A stretch of 64,000 bases of DNA from Lentisphaeria bacterium (GCA_016287975.1 JAEEXV010000075.1:7680-71679), one strand, 5' to 3'. Positions 1-8,639 are shown, numbered from the stretch's first letter. The notes: generated by a model not told the origin, from the sequence alone. Made by a program: numbers and translations.

Positions 1-630
1 ATAGAGGCTGCAATGGCATTTTTTGCGGAAGATGCGGTTCAGGCTCTGCGACGTGCGCCCTGTGGGCTCCGCGATTTTGGCCAGTGTGAGGGAAGGTTCG
101 GCAAAGTTCCTTTCCATGAACCAGCGGGCTACGTCTTCCGGCGAGGTCCTGTTCCAGGTCTGGTTGCCGAGTTTGAGCAGGACATCGGTGAGAGCTGACA
201 GCATCAGTTGTGTCAAATCCTTGCAAAGGACGGTTGGCAGATTGTCGTCCGCCTCGATGTAGTCCCGTATGAGATTCACGATTTGATAGATGCAGGGGAT
301 GTTTCCAAGGCTGGACACATTCGGATTCCCGCCCAGGCCGTGACCGAAAAAAAAGAACTCGACACTGGCGGGAAGCAAATTGATCACCAGAGCGAGCCGA
401 TGCCGATGGCGTTCAACCACCGCATGTCTGACGCCAGGGGGCGTCAGGATGATTTCAGAGGGGCGCCCCTCCTTTGCCTTGTTTTCACGGGCCAGAAAAC
501 GAATTTCCCAGAAGTCATGGCAATGCAGTGATTTCCCTTCGCCATTCCCGTTGTCCATGCGGAAAAGATAGTCGCCGTGCTGATGCGCCTCCTGCAGATA
601 ACGGATGATGGAAGAGATGGCTGAGTTCAT
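1..630 (-). CDS. AraC-family transcriptional regulator, C-terminus cut by window edge
   Basis: Reading the minus strand from the ATG at 630 gives 210 codons with no stop before the window edge. The N-terminal ~110 residues look like an AraC cupin sensor domain: LHCHDFWEIRFLAREN, then ILTPPGVRHAVVERH, the usual HxHxxxEI and PxxxH pattern. The last ~45 residues (WFMERNFAEPSLTLAKIAE, then SQSLNRIFRKKCHCSLY) match the first helix-turn-helix and the recognition helix of the AraC DNA-binding domain; roughly the last 20-40 residues lie outside the window. It sits on the same strand downstream of a sodium:solute symporter and an FG-GAP protein, so it probably senses a sugar or related ligand and controls that transport locus. 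Its base composition is clearly less GC-rich than the genes around it, which may point to transfer. Family call is firm; ligand unknown. Confidence 0.85.
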   Translation of the reverse strand, partial: MNSAISSIIRYLQEAHQHGDYLFRMDNGNGEGKSLHCHDFWEIRFLARENKAKEGRPSEIILTPPGVRHAVVERHRHRLALVINLLPASVEFFFFGHGLGGNPNVSSLGNIPCIYQIVNLIRDYIEADDNLPTVLCKDLTQLMLSALTDVLLKLGNQTWNRTSPEDVARWFMERNFAEPSLTLAKIAEPTGRTSQSLNRIFRKKCHCSLY

Positions 631-880
631 GACGGTTGCTCAAATGACGCCTGACCCCGGCTGTGCCAGTGGTTCTACTCTCCCGTACTCAAATGAAGAC
701 ATGGCAGAAAACAGTTTGGAGGATGTTTTGTTATTGTGTACTATAATTCGCAATGCCGCAGTCTACCAGGAAAGGGCATTCGCCACTGCCATGCTGAACC
801 TTCAGACTCGCATTGGCTGTCCCTATGATGCCAATGTCCAAAGAATGCACTGCAGTTCTGAAAATGCCTGAGGGACTGCA
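631..880. other. Intergenic region between symporter and araC-type gene
   Basis: No gene seen. A minus-strand TATAGT at 745-740 is a good -10 box for the araC-type gene (about 110 nt leader), but no convincing -35 lies 16-18 bp upstream, as would fit an activator-dependent promoter. The same stretch reads TATAAT on the plus strand (742-747), with nothing downstream to express. The region is notably AT-rich for this genome. Confidence 0.35.
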
Positions 881-2665
881 TCACATCCGCCGTGCGAGAA
901 TCGGCTCGTCGATGGTGGAGAGCGTCAGCCCCTGGTACTGCTCGCGCGGCTGGTTCCGCTGGCAACAGGCCAGGATGACGAACCCGATGAGACTGACGGG
1001 CAGATGGAAGGCGAAAGAGCGCTCCCGGGGCAGCGTCACATCCCCCGTGTGGCTGTAGATGAACCAGATCGCCATCACCAGCGCGACGCCCAGAATCGAC
1101 AGCCCGGCCGCCTCCGCCACCCGCCACGGCCAGCGCCGCGACTTCGCCAGCCTCGGCGCGGCGAAAAGCGCCGCGCCCATGGCGAGCGGCACCAGCACGC
1201 ACGCAGCCGGCAGCGGGCCGCCCCAGCCCAGGTCGACGCTTCGCCCTTGGATGAAGTCCATCACTGCCCGCCGGGAGAGAATGTACCAGAGATTCCATGC
1301 CAGTTGCTCGCCAAAGACGAAAAAGGTATACCCCCATACCATCCGGCTACTGCAGCTTCGGGTCAGAACCCCGCACAAAAACGCCGGGAAGGTCGCCTGG
1401 TTCAAAATCCAGAAAAGCGTCCCCACCTCCGCCACCGACTGCGCCAGCCATTTGCCCGACACGTTCAGCAACAGCCCCAGCCCGATCGCGAAGACGCCCA
1501 CGATGCCCGTCGCCCACTTCGACACCCGCACCTGCTGCTCCTCCGTCAAATTGCGCTGCAAGAAACGCACATGGAATTCCTTGAGCCAGACCGTCGCCAT
1601 GGAGTTCATCCCCGAATCCAGCGTCGACATGATCGCCGCCAGCAGCGCCGCCATGAAAAGCCCTGGCAGCGGCGGCGGCAGCCGCGTCGCGATGAAGTGG
1701 AAGAAAGCCACGTCCCCGCCCTCCCGCGCGACCACCTCGCTGGGATTCTGATGGTAATAGGCGAAGCAGCAGCAGCCGATCAGCAGCAGCGCCAGGCAAA
1801 CGCCTATGCTCAGCGCCGCGCTGCAGCACTGCGATTTGAAGCCCGCCTTCCAGTCCGTCGTCGCCAGCAGCCGCTGGATGGTGATCTGGTCGCTGCAGGC
1901 GCTGGAGAAGGGCCCTGTGCAGGCGTTCCACAACTGCAGCCAGAAAAGCAGCCGCACGTAGGGCGTGAGTCGGTAGAAGTCGGGGTCGGCGAAGCCGTTG
2001 AAGCCATGCCCTTCGCGGAAAGTGCAGGCGACCGCCTCGGGAAGCCCTCCCCGGATGCAGACGTAGAAGGCGACGAAGATGGCGGCGATGCCGACCGCCA
2101 GCACAAAGAACTGGAGCACGTCGGTCCAGATGACCGCCTTGAGGCCGCCCAGCACCGTATAGACGACGCCGCACACCCCCACCAGCAGAATCGAGAACCA
2201 CGCGGGCCAGCCGTAGGCGCCCTGGAAGATCTTGGCGGTCGTGTACAAGACCATTCCCACATACATCACCCGCGCATAGAAACTGCACACCGCGACCAGC
2301 AGCCGCACCGACTTGTCATAGCGGTATTCCAGATATTCGTAGGGGGTGCAACTGCCCAGTTTGAAATAAAAGCGCGTGAAGACCAGATAGGCTGGCACCG
2401 ACAGCATCTGCGTCAGCGGCATCGCCCAGAAAAGCATCATCCCGTGATTGATGATCTCACCCGTCACGTTCACGATGGAAATGGAACTGAGCAGGCTCAT
2501 CATGCACGAGATGCCCACCGCCAGAAACGGCACATTCCGGCCGCCCATCAGATACTGCTCCGTACTCCTGTCCTCCTTGCAGAACCGGAAGCCAATCGCG
2601 ACGACAGCCCCCAGATAGACGGCAATGATCGCGTAGTTGCACAAATTGGCAGGGCTGAACATCAT
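881..2665 (-). CDS. Sodium:solute symporter (SSS family)
   Basis: Predicted 594-residue inner-membrane Na+-coupled transporter of the SSS/SLC5 family. It has about 13-14 hydrophobic segments, starting with CNYAIIAVYLGAVVAIGF, and the family-typical EQYLMGGRNVPFLAVGISC segment after TM1. LLAAIMSTLDSGMNSMAT corresponds to the TM8 sodium-site region. I chose the ATG at 2665; the frame is open far upstream, but that part is antisense-like, arginine-rich and overlaps the neighbour. The start overlaps the stop of the FG-GAP gene as ATGA (2665-2662), which indicates translational coupling. The substrate cannot be read from the sequence; nearby genes suggest a sugar, sugar acid or sialic-acid-like compound. 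Confidence 0.9.
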   Translation of the reverse strand: MMFSPANLCNYAIIAVYLGAVVAIGFRFCKEDRSTEQYLMGGRNVPFLAVGISCMMSLLSSISIVNVTGEIINHGMMLFWAMPLTQMLSVPAYLVFTRFYFKLGSCTPYEYLEYRYDKSVRLLVAVCSFYARVMYVGMVLYTTAKIFQGAYGWPAWFSILLVGVCGVVYTVLGGLKAVIWTDVLQFFVLAVGIAAIFVAFYVCIRGGLPEAVACTFREGHGFNGFADPDFYRLTPYVRLLFWLQLWNACTGPFSSACSDQITIQRLLATTDWKAGFKSQCCSAALSIGVCLALLLIGCCCFAYYHQNPSEVVAREGGDVAFFHFIATRLPPPLPGLFMAALLAAIMSTLDSGMNSMATVWLKEFHVRFLQRNLTEEQQVRVSKWATGIVGVFAIGLGLLLNVSGKWLAQSVAEVGTLFWILNQATFPAFLCGVLTRSCSSRMVWGYTFFVFGEQLAWNLWYILSRRAVMDFIQGRSVDLGWGGPLPAACVLVPLAMGAALFAAPRLAKSRRWPWRVAEAAGLSILGVALVMAIWFIYSHTGDVTLPRERSFAFHLPVSLIGFVILACCQRNQPREQYQGLTLSTIDEPILARRM

Positions 2666-5376
2666 CCGCAATGCTCCTCTTCTGTTTGTGAGTCTTCTGT
2701 CTTTGATGCCGCCGCGCATGTCATCCGCACACGCACTTTGCGCACTCTCGGCGTGCGCAACGACGCGCGCGCGCCAAGCGCCAGACGGTATTGCAGCAGC
2801 GCGCCCGCCGATGCCTCCAGCCCTTCTGGAGCGCGCCAAGGCGCATGCTCCAGCTCCGCCTCGGACATGGCGCAGCGCATCGTGCAGTTCACCCATGTTC
2901 CCGGTGGAATCTCGGCATCGATCTCCACCGCCTTGACAGTGCAGGCCCGCCCGCACCGCCGCCACTCGGAGAGGTAGTACTCCTCGTCGCTGCGGTCGAG
3001 GATGTTGCCGGGATTGACGGAGCACATGCCATGCGGGCCGCAGGTGGGCAGCCGCGTGGTGCGCTCCTCGCTGAAACCGCGCTCCCCGTTCCACCAGACG
3101 CACGACCAGCCCAGATGGTCGACGTCCACCTTGTGGTTCGCGACCGCCAGATCCACCCGTCCGTCCCCGTCGAAGTCGGCGGCGATGCAGCCCGAGGCGG
3201 AGTGCGTGAAGAGCAGTTGCCGGTCCAATTCATGGAAATGTCCGCCGCGGTTCCAGTAAAGGAACGAATGGATGTCGCGGTCCACGCCGCCGTGATAACT
3301 TCCCGCGAAGATGTCGAGGAAGCCATCCCCGTTGAAGTCCGCCACCGCGATGGAGCACGCCGCGTCCGCGCGCAGCATCGTATGGCGACACTCGGAGAGG
3401 CCCAGCGGACCGTTCCAGTAGATGTGCAGCCAACTGACATGCGGCTGATGCGGCGCGAGTTCTCCCTGGCGCGGCGTCTCGGTGTGCCCGCCGACGATGA
3501 GATCCGGCCACCCGTTGCCGTTGAGGTCGGCCGCCGTCGCGAAGACGCCGTGGTTGACCGCCAGTTCAAAGCTGCGCTCCACCGAGAAGCCCTTCGGCCC
3601 GCCGCGCAGCACAAGCGTACGGTCGGAACTGATCAGCGGAACCACCAGATCCAGCCAGCCGTCGCGGTTCAGGTCGACGGCGCAGATCCAGCGGGCGCTG
3701 CCTTTGCCGCCAAGTGAGACGTCGGTCCACGTCCGAAAGCCGTCCTTTCCGTGGAAGATTCGCAGATCCCTCCATTGGTGGCAGGGGGTCGCCAACTCCA
3801 GATACCCGTCGTGGTCGAAGTCCGCCGCCACCACGCCCCACCCCACGTCAGTCTGGATAGTCCGGCTCCGTTCTGGCTCGAAGCCGGACGGCCCGAAGTG
3901 ATGGATATGATGCCCGGGATCCAGATGAACCGAGTTCTCCGAATTGTTTGCTATCACCAGTTCCGCCCAGCCGTCGTCGTCCAAGTCCGCCGCCAGGGAA
4001 TCGACCCCGCACCAGCAGGGCACTTCCGTCCGCCGGGAGGCGTCGTATCCATCCGATCCGCCCCAATAGATGTATGCGCGGTCATAGCCCAGCGCCGAGC
4101 GCGAGAAGTGGTTCTGAAGAAAAGCGAGCGTCTCACCCTGCGGCGTGGCGAAGAGCACCACCCGCCGGGTGTCCTCCCCCGCAAGGCGCATCGGCTCTGG
4201 CGTCAATCTTCCGTCGGCGAAGGTGTACAGCAATGCGTCGTTCGTGTAACTGCTCAGACGACTGCTGCACCCGAAGAGCACGTGATTCCCCAGCATCGCC
4301 ACGTCGCACGCCTCCTCCGTCGGCACCGCGATGCGCGCCGACGCCGGAAATGCGCCGCCCCGGTTCAAGAAGAGCCAACTGCGCTGGCCGCCGTCCGACG
4401 CGTCACGGCACGCGAATGCGAGATCCTCTTGCCCGTCCCCGTCCACATCCCCGACCGCGACCGCAAGTGCCATCGGCACCTCGACCGTGAAGTGCAGACG
4501 CAATTCCCGTCCCGGCGTCGCGGTGTAGAAACGCATCTGCCTGCCCGTGGAGAGCGTGAAGCACTCCTTTCCAGCCCACGTCACCTTCTGCAGCAGCCTC
4601 GGCGTGTCGATGCGCTCCTCCAACTCGCTTTGCCGCCCCTCCAGGGCGATGGGCTTCACAACCTCCGCCTCCGGCAACGCGGCCAGAACCGCCTTGCGCG
4701 CGGGATCCAGTCCAGCGGCGCCCCCCCAGAAGACCGTCGTCTCCGTCGCCCTCGCAGCGCGGAAGATTAGTTCGTCGCAGCCATCCCCGTCCAGATCCGC
4801 GGCGATGACAAGCGACGCCTCCGCAGGCAGATCCACAAAGCGCCGCCACTCGAAGCCCAAATCCGACTGCGTGAAGACGCGAATGCAATGATAGTACGGC
4901 AGCGCGAAGGCCAAAGCGGGACAACCATCCGGCGTGAAGCGCCCGCAGCAGACATCTGTTGCAAACGGCGTCGGAATCCGGATGTGCCGGTTTTCCGAGT
5001 AGCCCTCCGGTCCGCCAAAATAGATGTCGGTCGTCGCGAACGGCGCCGCCATATCGTAGTAGCCAGCCACTACCAGATCCATCCATCCGTCGGCAGTCAG
5101 ATCCGCCGCCAGCCCCGACAGCGCCCCCTGCCCCGGCAACTCCGCCCGTCGCCGCCCCGTCATGTCATAGACATAACTCCGTGCCGCCTCGTGATGGTTC
5201 TGACAATTCGCGAACACCAGGTCAAAATGGCCATTGTGATTCAGGTCAAACTGGTAGATGCGCTGCAGCACCCCCTGCCGCGACACATACAGGTTCTGCC
5301 CGCTGTTCCCGAAGGCACCGCGACGGAATGCGTCAAAGCCTTCCGTTGTCCATGATTCCATGTCCGTTGATTTCAT
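2662..5376 (-). CDS. FG-GAP/VCBS repeat beta-propeller protein
   Basis: A 904-residue protein built largely from integrin-alpha-like FG-GAP repeats. At least ten copies of the calcium-loop motif D-x-(D/N)-x-(D/N)-G-x-x-(D/E)-L are visible, for example DLNHNGHFDL, DLTADGWMDL, DLDGDGCDEL, DVDGDGQEDL, DLDDDGWAEL, DFDHDGYLEL, DLNRDGWLDL, DLNGNGWPDL, DFNGDGFLDI and DFDGDGRVDL. The repeats imply at least one seven-bladed propeller, probably two. The last ~130 residues form a separate beta-rich domain (TWVNCTMRCAMSEAELEHAP onward). No signal peptide or membrane segment is visible at the start (MKSTDMESWTTEGF), odd for a fold normally found outside the cell. It is the first gene of a minus-strand unit with the symporter, its stop overlapping the symporter start by 4 bp. 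Function unknown; glycan binding or lyase-like activity is possible. Confidence 0.8.
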   Translation of the reverse strand: MKSTDMESWTTEGFDAFRRGAFGNSGQNLYVSRQGVLQRIYQFDLNHNGHFDLVFANCQNHHEAARSYVYDMTGRRRAELPGQGALSGLAADLTADGWMDLVVAGYYDMAAPFATTDIYFGGPEGYSENRHIRIPTPFATDVCCGRFTPDGCPALAFALPYYHCIRVFTQSDLGFEWRRFVDLPAEASLVIAADLDGDGCDELIFRAARATETTVFWGGAAGLDPARKAVLAALPEAEVVKPIALEGRQSELEERIDTPRLLQKVTWAGKECFTLSTGRQMRFYTATPGRELRLHFTVEVPMALAVAVGDVDGDGQEDLAFACRDASDGGQRSWLFLNRGGAFPASARIAVPTEEACDVAMLGNHVLFGCSSRLSSYTNDALLYTFADGRLTPEPMRLAGEDTRRVVLFATPQGETLAFLQNHFSRSALGYDRAYIYWGGSDGYDASRRTEVPCWCGVDSLAADLDDDGWAELVIANNSENSVHLDPGHHIHHFGPSGFEPERSRTIQTDVGWGVVAADFDHDGYLELATPCHQWRDLRIFHGKDGFRTWTDVSLGGKGSARWICAVDLNRDGWLDLVVPLISSDRTLVLRGGPKGFSVERSFELAVNHGVFATAADLNGNGWPDLIVGGHTETPRQGELAPHQPHVSWLHIYWNGPLGLSECRHTMLRADAACSIAVADFNGDGFLDIFAGSYHGGVDRDIHSFLYWNRGGHFHELDRQLLFTHSASGCIAADFDGDGRVDLAVANHKVDVDHLGWSCVWWNGERGFSEERTTRLPTCGPHGMCSVNPGNILDRSDEEYYLSEWRRCGRACTVKAVEIDAEIPPGTWVNCTMRCAMSEAELEHAPWRAPEGLEASAGALLQYRLALGARASLRTPRVRKVRVRMTCAAASKTEDSQTEEEHCG

Positions 5377-5683
5377 GTTGCAAATCCACGCAATCCACGC
5401 TTACCTTTTTTGTTAGTATATCCCCATCCAACGTTTCCGACGAATGTAAATGGTGCCGAATCAGCGCAAATGGACAGGTAAATCCGAACACGCGGTCCTT
5501 TTTCCCTCCCGCGACGGAATCCTACATGTTATAGTAAGCCTATCGTCCAACCAAGCCTATTGGGCCGTCAACTTCGGCCCGCTTTTAGGCTCCTCCATGA
5601 TTTTGCCGTTTCTTCCTGTAAAGTCCGGCGTCACGTCTCCTTGAACGCCAGTTTCCGCCGTTTCCGCCCATCCCCCTGCAAAT
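5377..5683. promoter_or_regulatory. Divergent promoter region (FG-GAP gene / dehydratase gene)
   Basis: A 307-bp gap, AT-rich relative to its surroundings, between divergent genes. On the minus strand TATACT at 5420-5415 lies about 40 nt from the FG-GAP ATG. On the plus strand TATAGT at 5530-5535 lies about 150 nt upstream of the dehydratase. Neither has a good TTGACA partner. No gene or clear operator palindrome seen. Confidence 0.35.
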
Positions 5684-6862
5684 ATGCGAATCACCGCCGT
5701 CAAGACCTTCGTCTGCAACGCCTATCGCACCAATTTCGTCTTTGTCAAGGTGGAGACCGACGCAGGCCTCCACGGCTGGGGCGAGGCCACCCTCGAATAC
5801 AAGGAGCAAACGGTCGTCGCGGCCATCCACGACCTCGACCGCTACCTCGTCGGGCACGACCCGTTCCGCATCGAGGCCTTCCGCCACGACTGCTACCGCG
5901 ACGCGTACTGGCGCGGCGGCCCCGTCCTGATGTCGGCCCTGGCGGGGGTCGAGATGGCGCTGTGGGACATCAAGGGAAAGGCGTTCGGCGTGCCCGTCTA
6001 CGAGTTCTTCGGCGGCAAGGTGCGCGACAGCGTGCCAGTCTATGTCAACGGGTGGTTCGCGCCCGCGAAGGCCCCGGAGGAGTTCGCCGAGAAGGCGCTC
6101 GCCGTGCGCGACCGCAAGTTCTGGGGCTGCAAGTGGGATCCCTTCGGCACCGCGTGGCAGCAGCTCTCCAAGGCGGAATTCGCCCGCGCCATCGAGTGCA
6201 TCCGCCAGGTCGCCGAGGCCGCGGGTGCCGAGGTGAACCTGCTCATCGAGGGGCACGGGCGCTTCGACATCCCCACCGCCGTCAAGGTCGGGCGCGCCCT
6301 CGAGGTGTTCGACCTCTTCTGGTTCGAGGAACCCATCCCGCCCGACGACTTGAACGGCCTGCGCGAGGTCAAGGAGCGCGTGCGCGTCAGCCTCGCCGCC
6401 GGCGAGCGCCTCTACAACCGCTATGAATACCGCCGCCTCTTCGACCTCAACTGCACCGACTACATCCAGCCCGATGTCTCCCACGCCGGCGGCCTCGCGG
6501 AAATGCGCCTGCTCGCGGGCGAGGCCGAGGCACGCCACATCGGCTTCTGCCCACACAATCCCTCAGGGCCCGTCGCCAACGCCGCCACCCTCCAGCTCGC
6601 CGCCTGCGTCCCCAACTTCATCGTCCTGGAGATGATGATGACCGACGTCCCCTACCGCGCCGACCTCTGCGACGAGGCGCTCGTCCTCCGGGACGGCCGC
6701 ATGGTCATCCCGGAGCGCCCCGGCCTCGGCATCGAACTGGACGAGGAGGAACTCGCCAGGCATCCCTACGTCGAGACCTCGCTTCGCCACTACCGCGGCG
6801 ACCTCACCAGCATCCGCCCCGCCGACGCCAGGCCCTACTACCGCATGGAGAGCACCCAATGA
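5684..6862 (+). CDS. Mandelate racemase/muconate lactonizing family dehydratase, D-galactonate dehydratase type
   Basis: A 392-residue enolase-superfamily enzyme. The capping domain is residues 1-125 and the barrel 130-370. Predicted Mg2+ ligands are E189 (LLIEGHGRF), E215 (WFEEPIPP) and E241 (AAGERLY). H191 sits two residues after the first ligand, H291 in CPHNPSGPV and E316 in VLEMMM. This Asp/Glu-x-His plus late His pattern is that of galactonate/mannonate-type sugar-acid dehydratases, which convert an aldonate to a 2-keto-3-deoxy acid. E189 replaces the Asp of E. coli DgoD. It overlaps the downstream SDR gene by ATGA (6859-6862), so the two products probably act in one sugar-acid pathway. 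Exact substrate unknown. Confidence 0.85.
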   Translation: MRITAVKTFVCNAYRTNFVFVKVETDAGLHGWGEATLEYKEQTVVAAIHDLDRYLVGHDPFRIEAFRHDCYRDAYWRGGPVLMSALAGVEMALWDIKGKAFGVPVYEFFGGKVRDSVPVYVNGWFAPAKAPEEFAEKALAVRDRKFWGCKWDPFGTAWQQLSKAEFARAIECIRQVAEAAGAEVNLLIEGHGRFDIPTAVKVGRALEVFDLFWFEEPIPPDDLNGLREVKERVRVSLAAGERLYNRYEYRRLFDLNCTDYIQPDVSHAGGLAEMRLLAGEAEARHIGFCPHNPSGPVANAATLQLAACVPNFIVLEMMMTDVPYRADLCDEALVLRDGRMVIPERPGLGIELDEEELARHPYVETSLRHYRGDLTSIRPADARPYYRMESTQ

Positions 6863-7638
6863 AGCGCTTCGAGAACAAGGTCGCGCTGGTCACAGGCACC
6901 AGCCGCAACACCGGCGTCGCCATCGCCGCCCTCTTCCTGCGCGAAGGCGCGCGCGTCTTCGTCTGCAGCTCCACTCCAGAATCCACCGCCCGGGGCGCCG
7001 CCCGCCTCCGCGAAATGGGCCTCGACGGCTTCACCGAGGTCCCCGCCGACATCGGCGATCCCGCCCAGGTCGAGCGCCTCTTCCAGACCATCCGCGACAC
7101 CGCAGGGCGCCTCGACATTCTCGTCAACAACGCCTGCGACCAGGGCATCGGCGCGCCCTTCGAGGAGATGACCATGGATTACTTTCTCGGAGTCGTTCGC
7201 ACCAACCTTGGCGGGACATTCCTCGTCTCACGGCACGCCGTACAGATGATGCTCCGCCAGGAGAGCCGCGGCGTCATCGTCAACCTCGGTTCCAACGTCT
7301 CCACGCGCGCCATCCGCAACCGCACCGCCTACGTCGCCAGCAAGGGCGGCATCGACGCACTCACCCGTTCCATGGCCGTCGACCTCGGCCCCAAAGGCAT
7401 CCGCGTCAACGAAGTCGCCCCCGGTTATATCTACACCGACCGCTGGGACCGTCTCGACGCAATCGTCCGCGACCGCCGCCGCCGCAACTGCCCCCTGCAC
7501 CAGGAGGCCACCGGCGACGACATCGCGCAGGCCGTCGCCTTCCTCGCCTCCGACGCCGCCAAGAACATCTGCGGCGAACGCCTCGTCATCGACGCGGGCT
7601 GCTCCGCCCAGCACATGCCAGAGGACGTCGACCGCTGA
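6859..7638 (+). CDS. Short-chain dehydrogenase/reductase
   Basis: A 259-residue classical SDR with a Rossmann fold. The nucleotide-binding motif is TGTSRNTG (residues 12-19, Asn instead of the usual Gly/Ala at the sixth position), NNAC at 90-93 replaces NNAG, and the catalytic residues are S145, Y158 and K162 (YVASK). The C-terminal DDIAQAVAFLASDAAKNICG and LVIDAG are typical. Its ATG overlaps the dehydratase stop by 4 bp, so it is translationally coupled and probably oxidises or reduces a sugar or sugar-acid intermediate. The last 11 codons and stop lie inside a 43-bp sequence repeated perfectly 509 bp downstream, suggesting the 3' end took part in a recombination event. Confidence 0.88.
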   Translation: MKRFENKVALVTGTSRNTGVAIAALFLREGARVFVCSSTPESTARGAARLREMGLDGFTEVPADIGDPAQVERLFQTIRDTAGRLDILVNNACDQGIGAPFEEMTMDYFLGVVRTNLGGTFLVSRHAVQMMLRQESRGVIVNLGSNVSTRAIRNRTAYVASKGGIDALTRSMAVDLGPKGIRVNEVAPGYIYTDRWDRLDAIVRDRRRRNCPLHQEATGDDIAQAVAFLASDAAKNICGERLVIDAGCSAQHMPEDVDR

Positions 7639-7648
7639 ACGCGCGCCG
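7606..7648 (+). repeat. 43-bp perfect direct repeat, copy 1 (overlaps SDR 3' end)
   Basis: Begins GCCCAGCACATGCCAGAGGA and ends TGAACGCGCGCCG; identical to 8115-8157. It includes the last codons and stop of the SDR gene. The two copies bracket a single low-GC gene on the opposite strand. Confidence 0.95.
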
Positions 7649-7684
7649 CCCCCTGCGGTGGCACACATTGCTCTGCCGGGGACA

Positions 7685-8053
7685 TCAGTTCGCCGGAACC
7701 AGGCAGGCAGTGCCGTCCTCAAAAATGGCGGCAACTTTCAAGCGGCAGATCGTGCAGGATTCGTAAACGTCATCCATAGACTCCAAATATTCCAGGGCGA
7801 TATCAAACTCTTCGTCGTCCCCGATGTCGTCCAGACTGGCGGCAAGCTCGTCCACGCTGACTTTCACCAAACGAATCTCATCTCCGCATTTCTCCAGGCG
7901 GAGAGGATTCAAGTCGTCTATCACAACGACCCCCCAGGTTTCATCTGGTTGCACGAGATAGACTATCGCGTAACAGGGATGCCATTCACACGCGCTCTCC
8001 AGAGTGCAATCCCGCTTCCTCAACGCGTCAAAGTCAATGTCTGCCTTTTTCAT
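7685..8053 (-). CDS. Acidic cytoplasmic protein of unknown function, inside repeat-flanked cassette
   Basis: A 122-residue protein starting MKKADIDFDALRKR. I prefer the ATG at 8053 to upstream in-frame codons because the extra residues would run towards the flanking repeat. It is acidic (DDIGDDEEFD, YLESMDDVYES), has five cysteines and no signal peptide or membrane segment. The middle, HPCYAIVYLVQPDETWGVVV, looks like an alternating beta pattern. I do not recognise the family. The coding GC is clearly lower than the roughly 70% of the SDR and FloA genes. It lies alone between two perfect 43-bp direct repeats and opposite to the SDR gene, a layout that suggests an acquired cassette. Confidence 0.6.
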   Translation of the reverse strand: MKKADIDFDALRKRDCTLESACEWHPCYAIVYLVQPDETWGVVVIDDLNPLRLEKCGDEIRLVKVSVDELAASLDDIGDDEEFDIALEYLESMDDVYESCTICRLKVAAIFEDGTACLVPAN

Positions 8054-8114
8054 GGAGCCTTGCCTTCCAAAATCGCGCTTCTCACGCAGAAGATGAACGC
8101 AGGGAAGTACTCCG

Positions 8115-8157
8115 GCCCAGCACATGCCAGAGGACGTCGACCGCTGAACGCGCGCCG
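8115..8157 (+). repeat. 43-bp perfect direct repeat, copy 2
   Basis: Identical over 43 bp to 7606-7648. Here it is not coding: it repeats the last SDR codons and stop just upstream of the stop of the small membrane-protein gene (8159). Confidence 0.95.
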
Positions 8158-8158
8158 T

Positions 8159-8413
8159 CTACTGCGGCCGCGCCGCGTCATTCTGCGGCGTCACGGGGGG
8201 AGGTGGCGGGGGCGGCACCGCAGGCCGCGCCGCCAGATTCATGGAGATCTCCTGCAGGCGCATCAGCAGCGCATCCATCTTCTCATTGAGTTTCTCCAAC
8301 TGCGCCAGCCGCGCGTTGATTTTCCAGTACCAGCACAAGATCTCCCGAATAATCAGGAAAATCACGATGGCGACGACAATGCTGATCAGCAAATTCCGCT
8401 CAACGTTTGGCAT
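8159..8413 (-). CDS. Small single-pass membrane protein with coiled coil and proline-rich tail
   Basis: An 84-residue protein starting MPNVERNLL. Residues 8-27 (LISIVVAIVIFLIIREILCW) form one transmembrane helix. Residues 33-58 (ARLAQLEKLNEKMDALLMR) have heptad-like leucine spacing and should form a coiled coil. The tail is a proline run (VPPPPPPPVTP). No enzyme motif. It lies downstream of floA on the same strand, with 226 nt of repeat-rich DNA between. It may be a membrane scaffold subunit, but no family is recognised. Confidence 0.55.
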   Translation of the reverse strand: MPNVERNLLISIVVAIVIFLIIREILCWYWKINARLAQLEKLNEKMDALLMRLQEISMNLAARPAVPPPPPPPVTPQNDAARPQ

Positions 8414-8509
8414 TTCGGTCTCCCTATTGGCTATCGGTGGTTTCTTGAGTTCACCCCATTGGCAGGCATTTAGCGATGACCAGCAGGGGCCTGGATCCTG
8501 AGTCACTTA

Positions 8510-8605
8510 CCGGCCCAAGAATGGGCCGGCACAGAACGCTGGGGCTTGGGTCCTGGGTCCTGGGGCGGGGGTCGCGTGTCCTGGGTCCTGGGTCCTGGGT
8601 CCTGG
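8510..8605. repeat. Hairpin plus GGGTCCT tandem repeat
   Basis: 8510-8529 is a perfect 8-bp inverted repeat (CCGGCCCA, loop AGAA, TGGGCCGG), which could end floA transcription on the minus strand. It is followed by a run of 7-bp units GGTCCTG/GGGTCCT between 8548 and 8605, interrupted once. No gene is seen between 8414 and 8639. Confidence 0.7.
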
Positions 8606-8639
8606 AAAGCCAACCGCAACGCCGTCCCTTCGGCCTCTG

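Noticed and set aside
2666..3103. N-terminal extension of the sodium symporter to 740 residues
   Set aside because: The extension is arginine-rich antisense-like sequence lying over the FG-GAP gene; the real transmembrane protein starts at ATG 2665, in ATGA overlap.
7606..8157. Integron attC-type cassette boundaries
   Set aside because: The repeats lack the RYYYAAC/GTTRRRY cores and imperfect-palindrome structure of attC sites, and there is no integrase.
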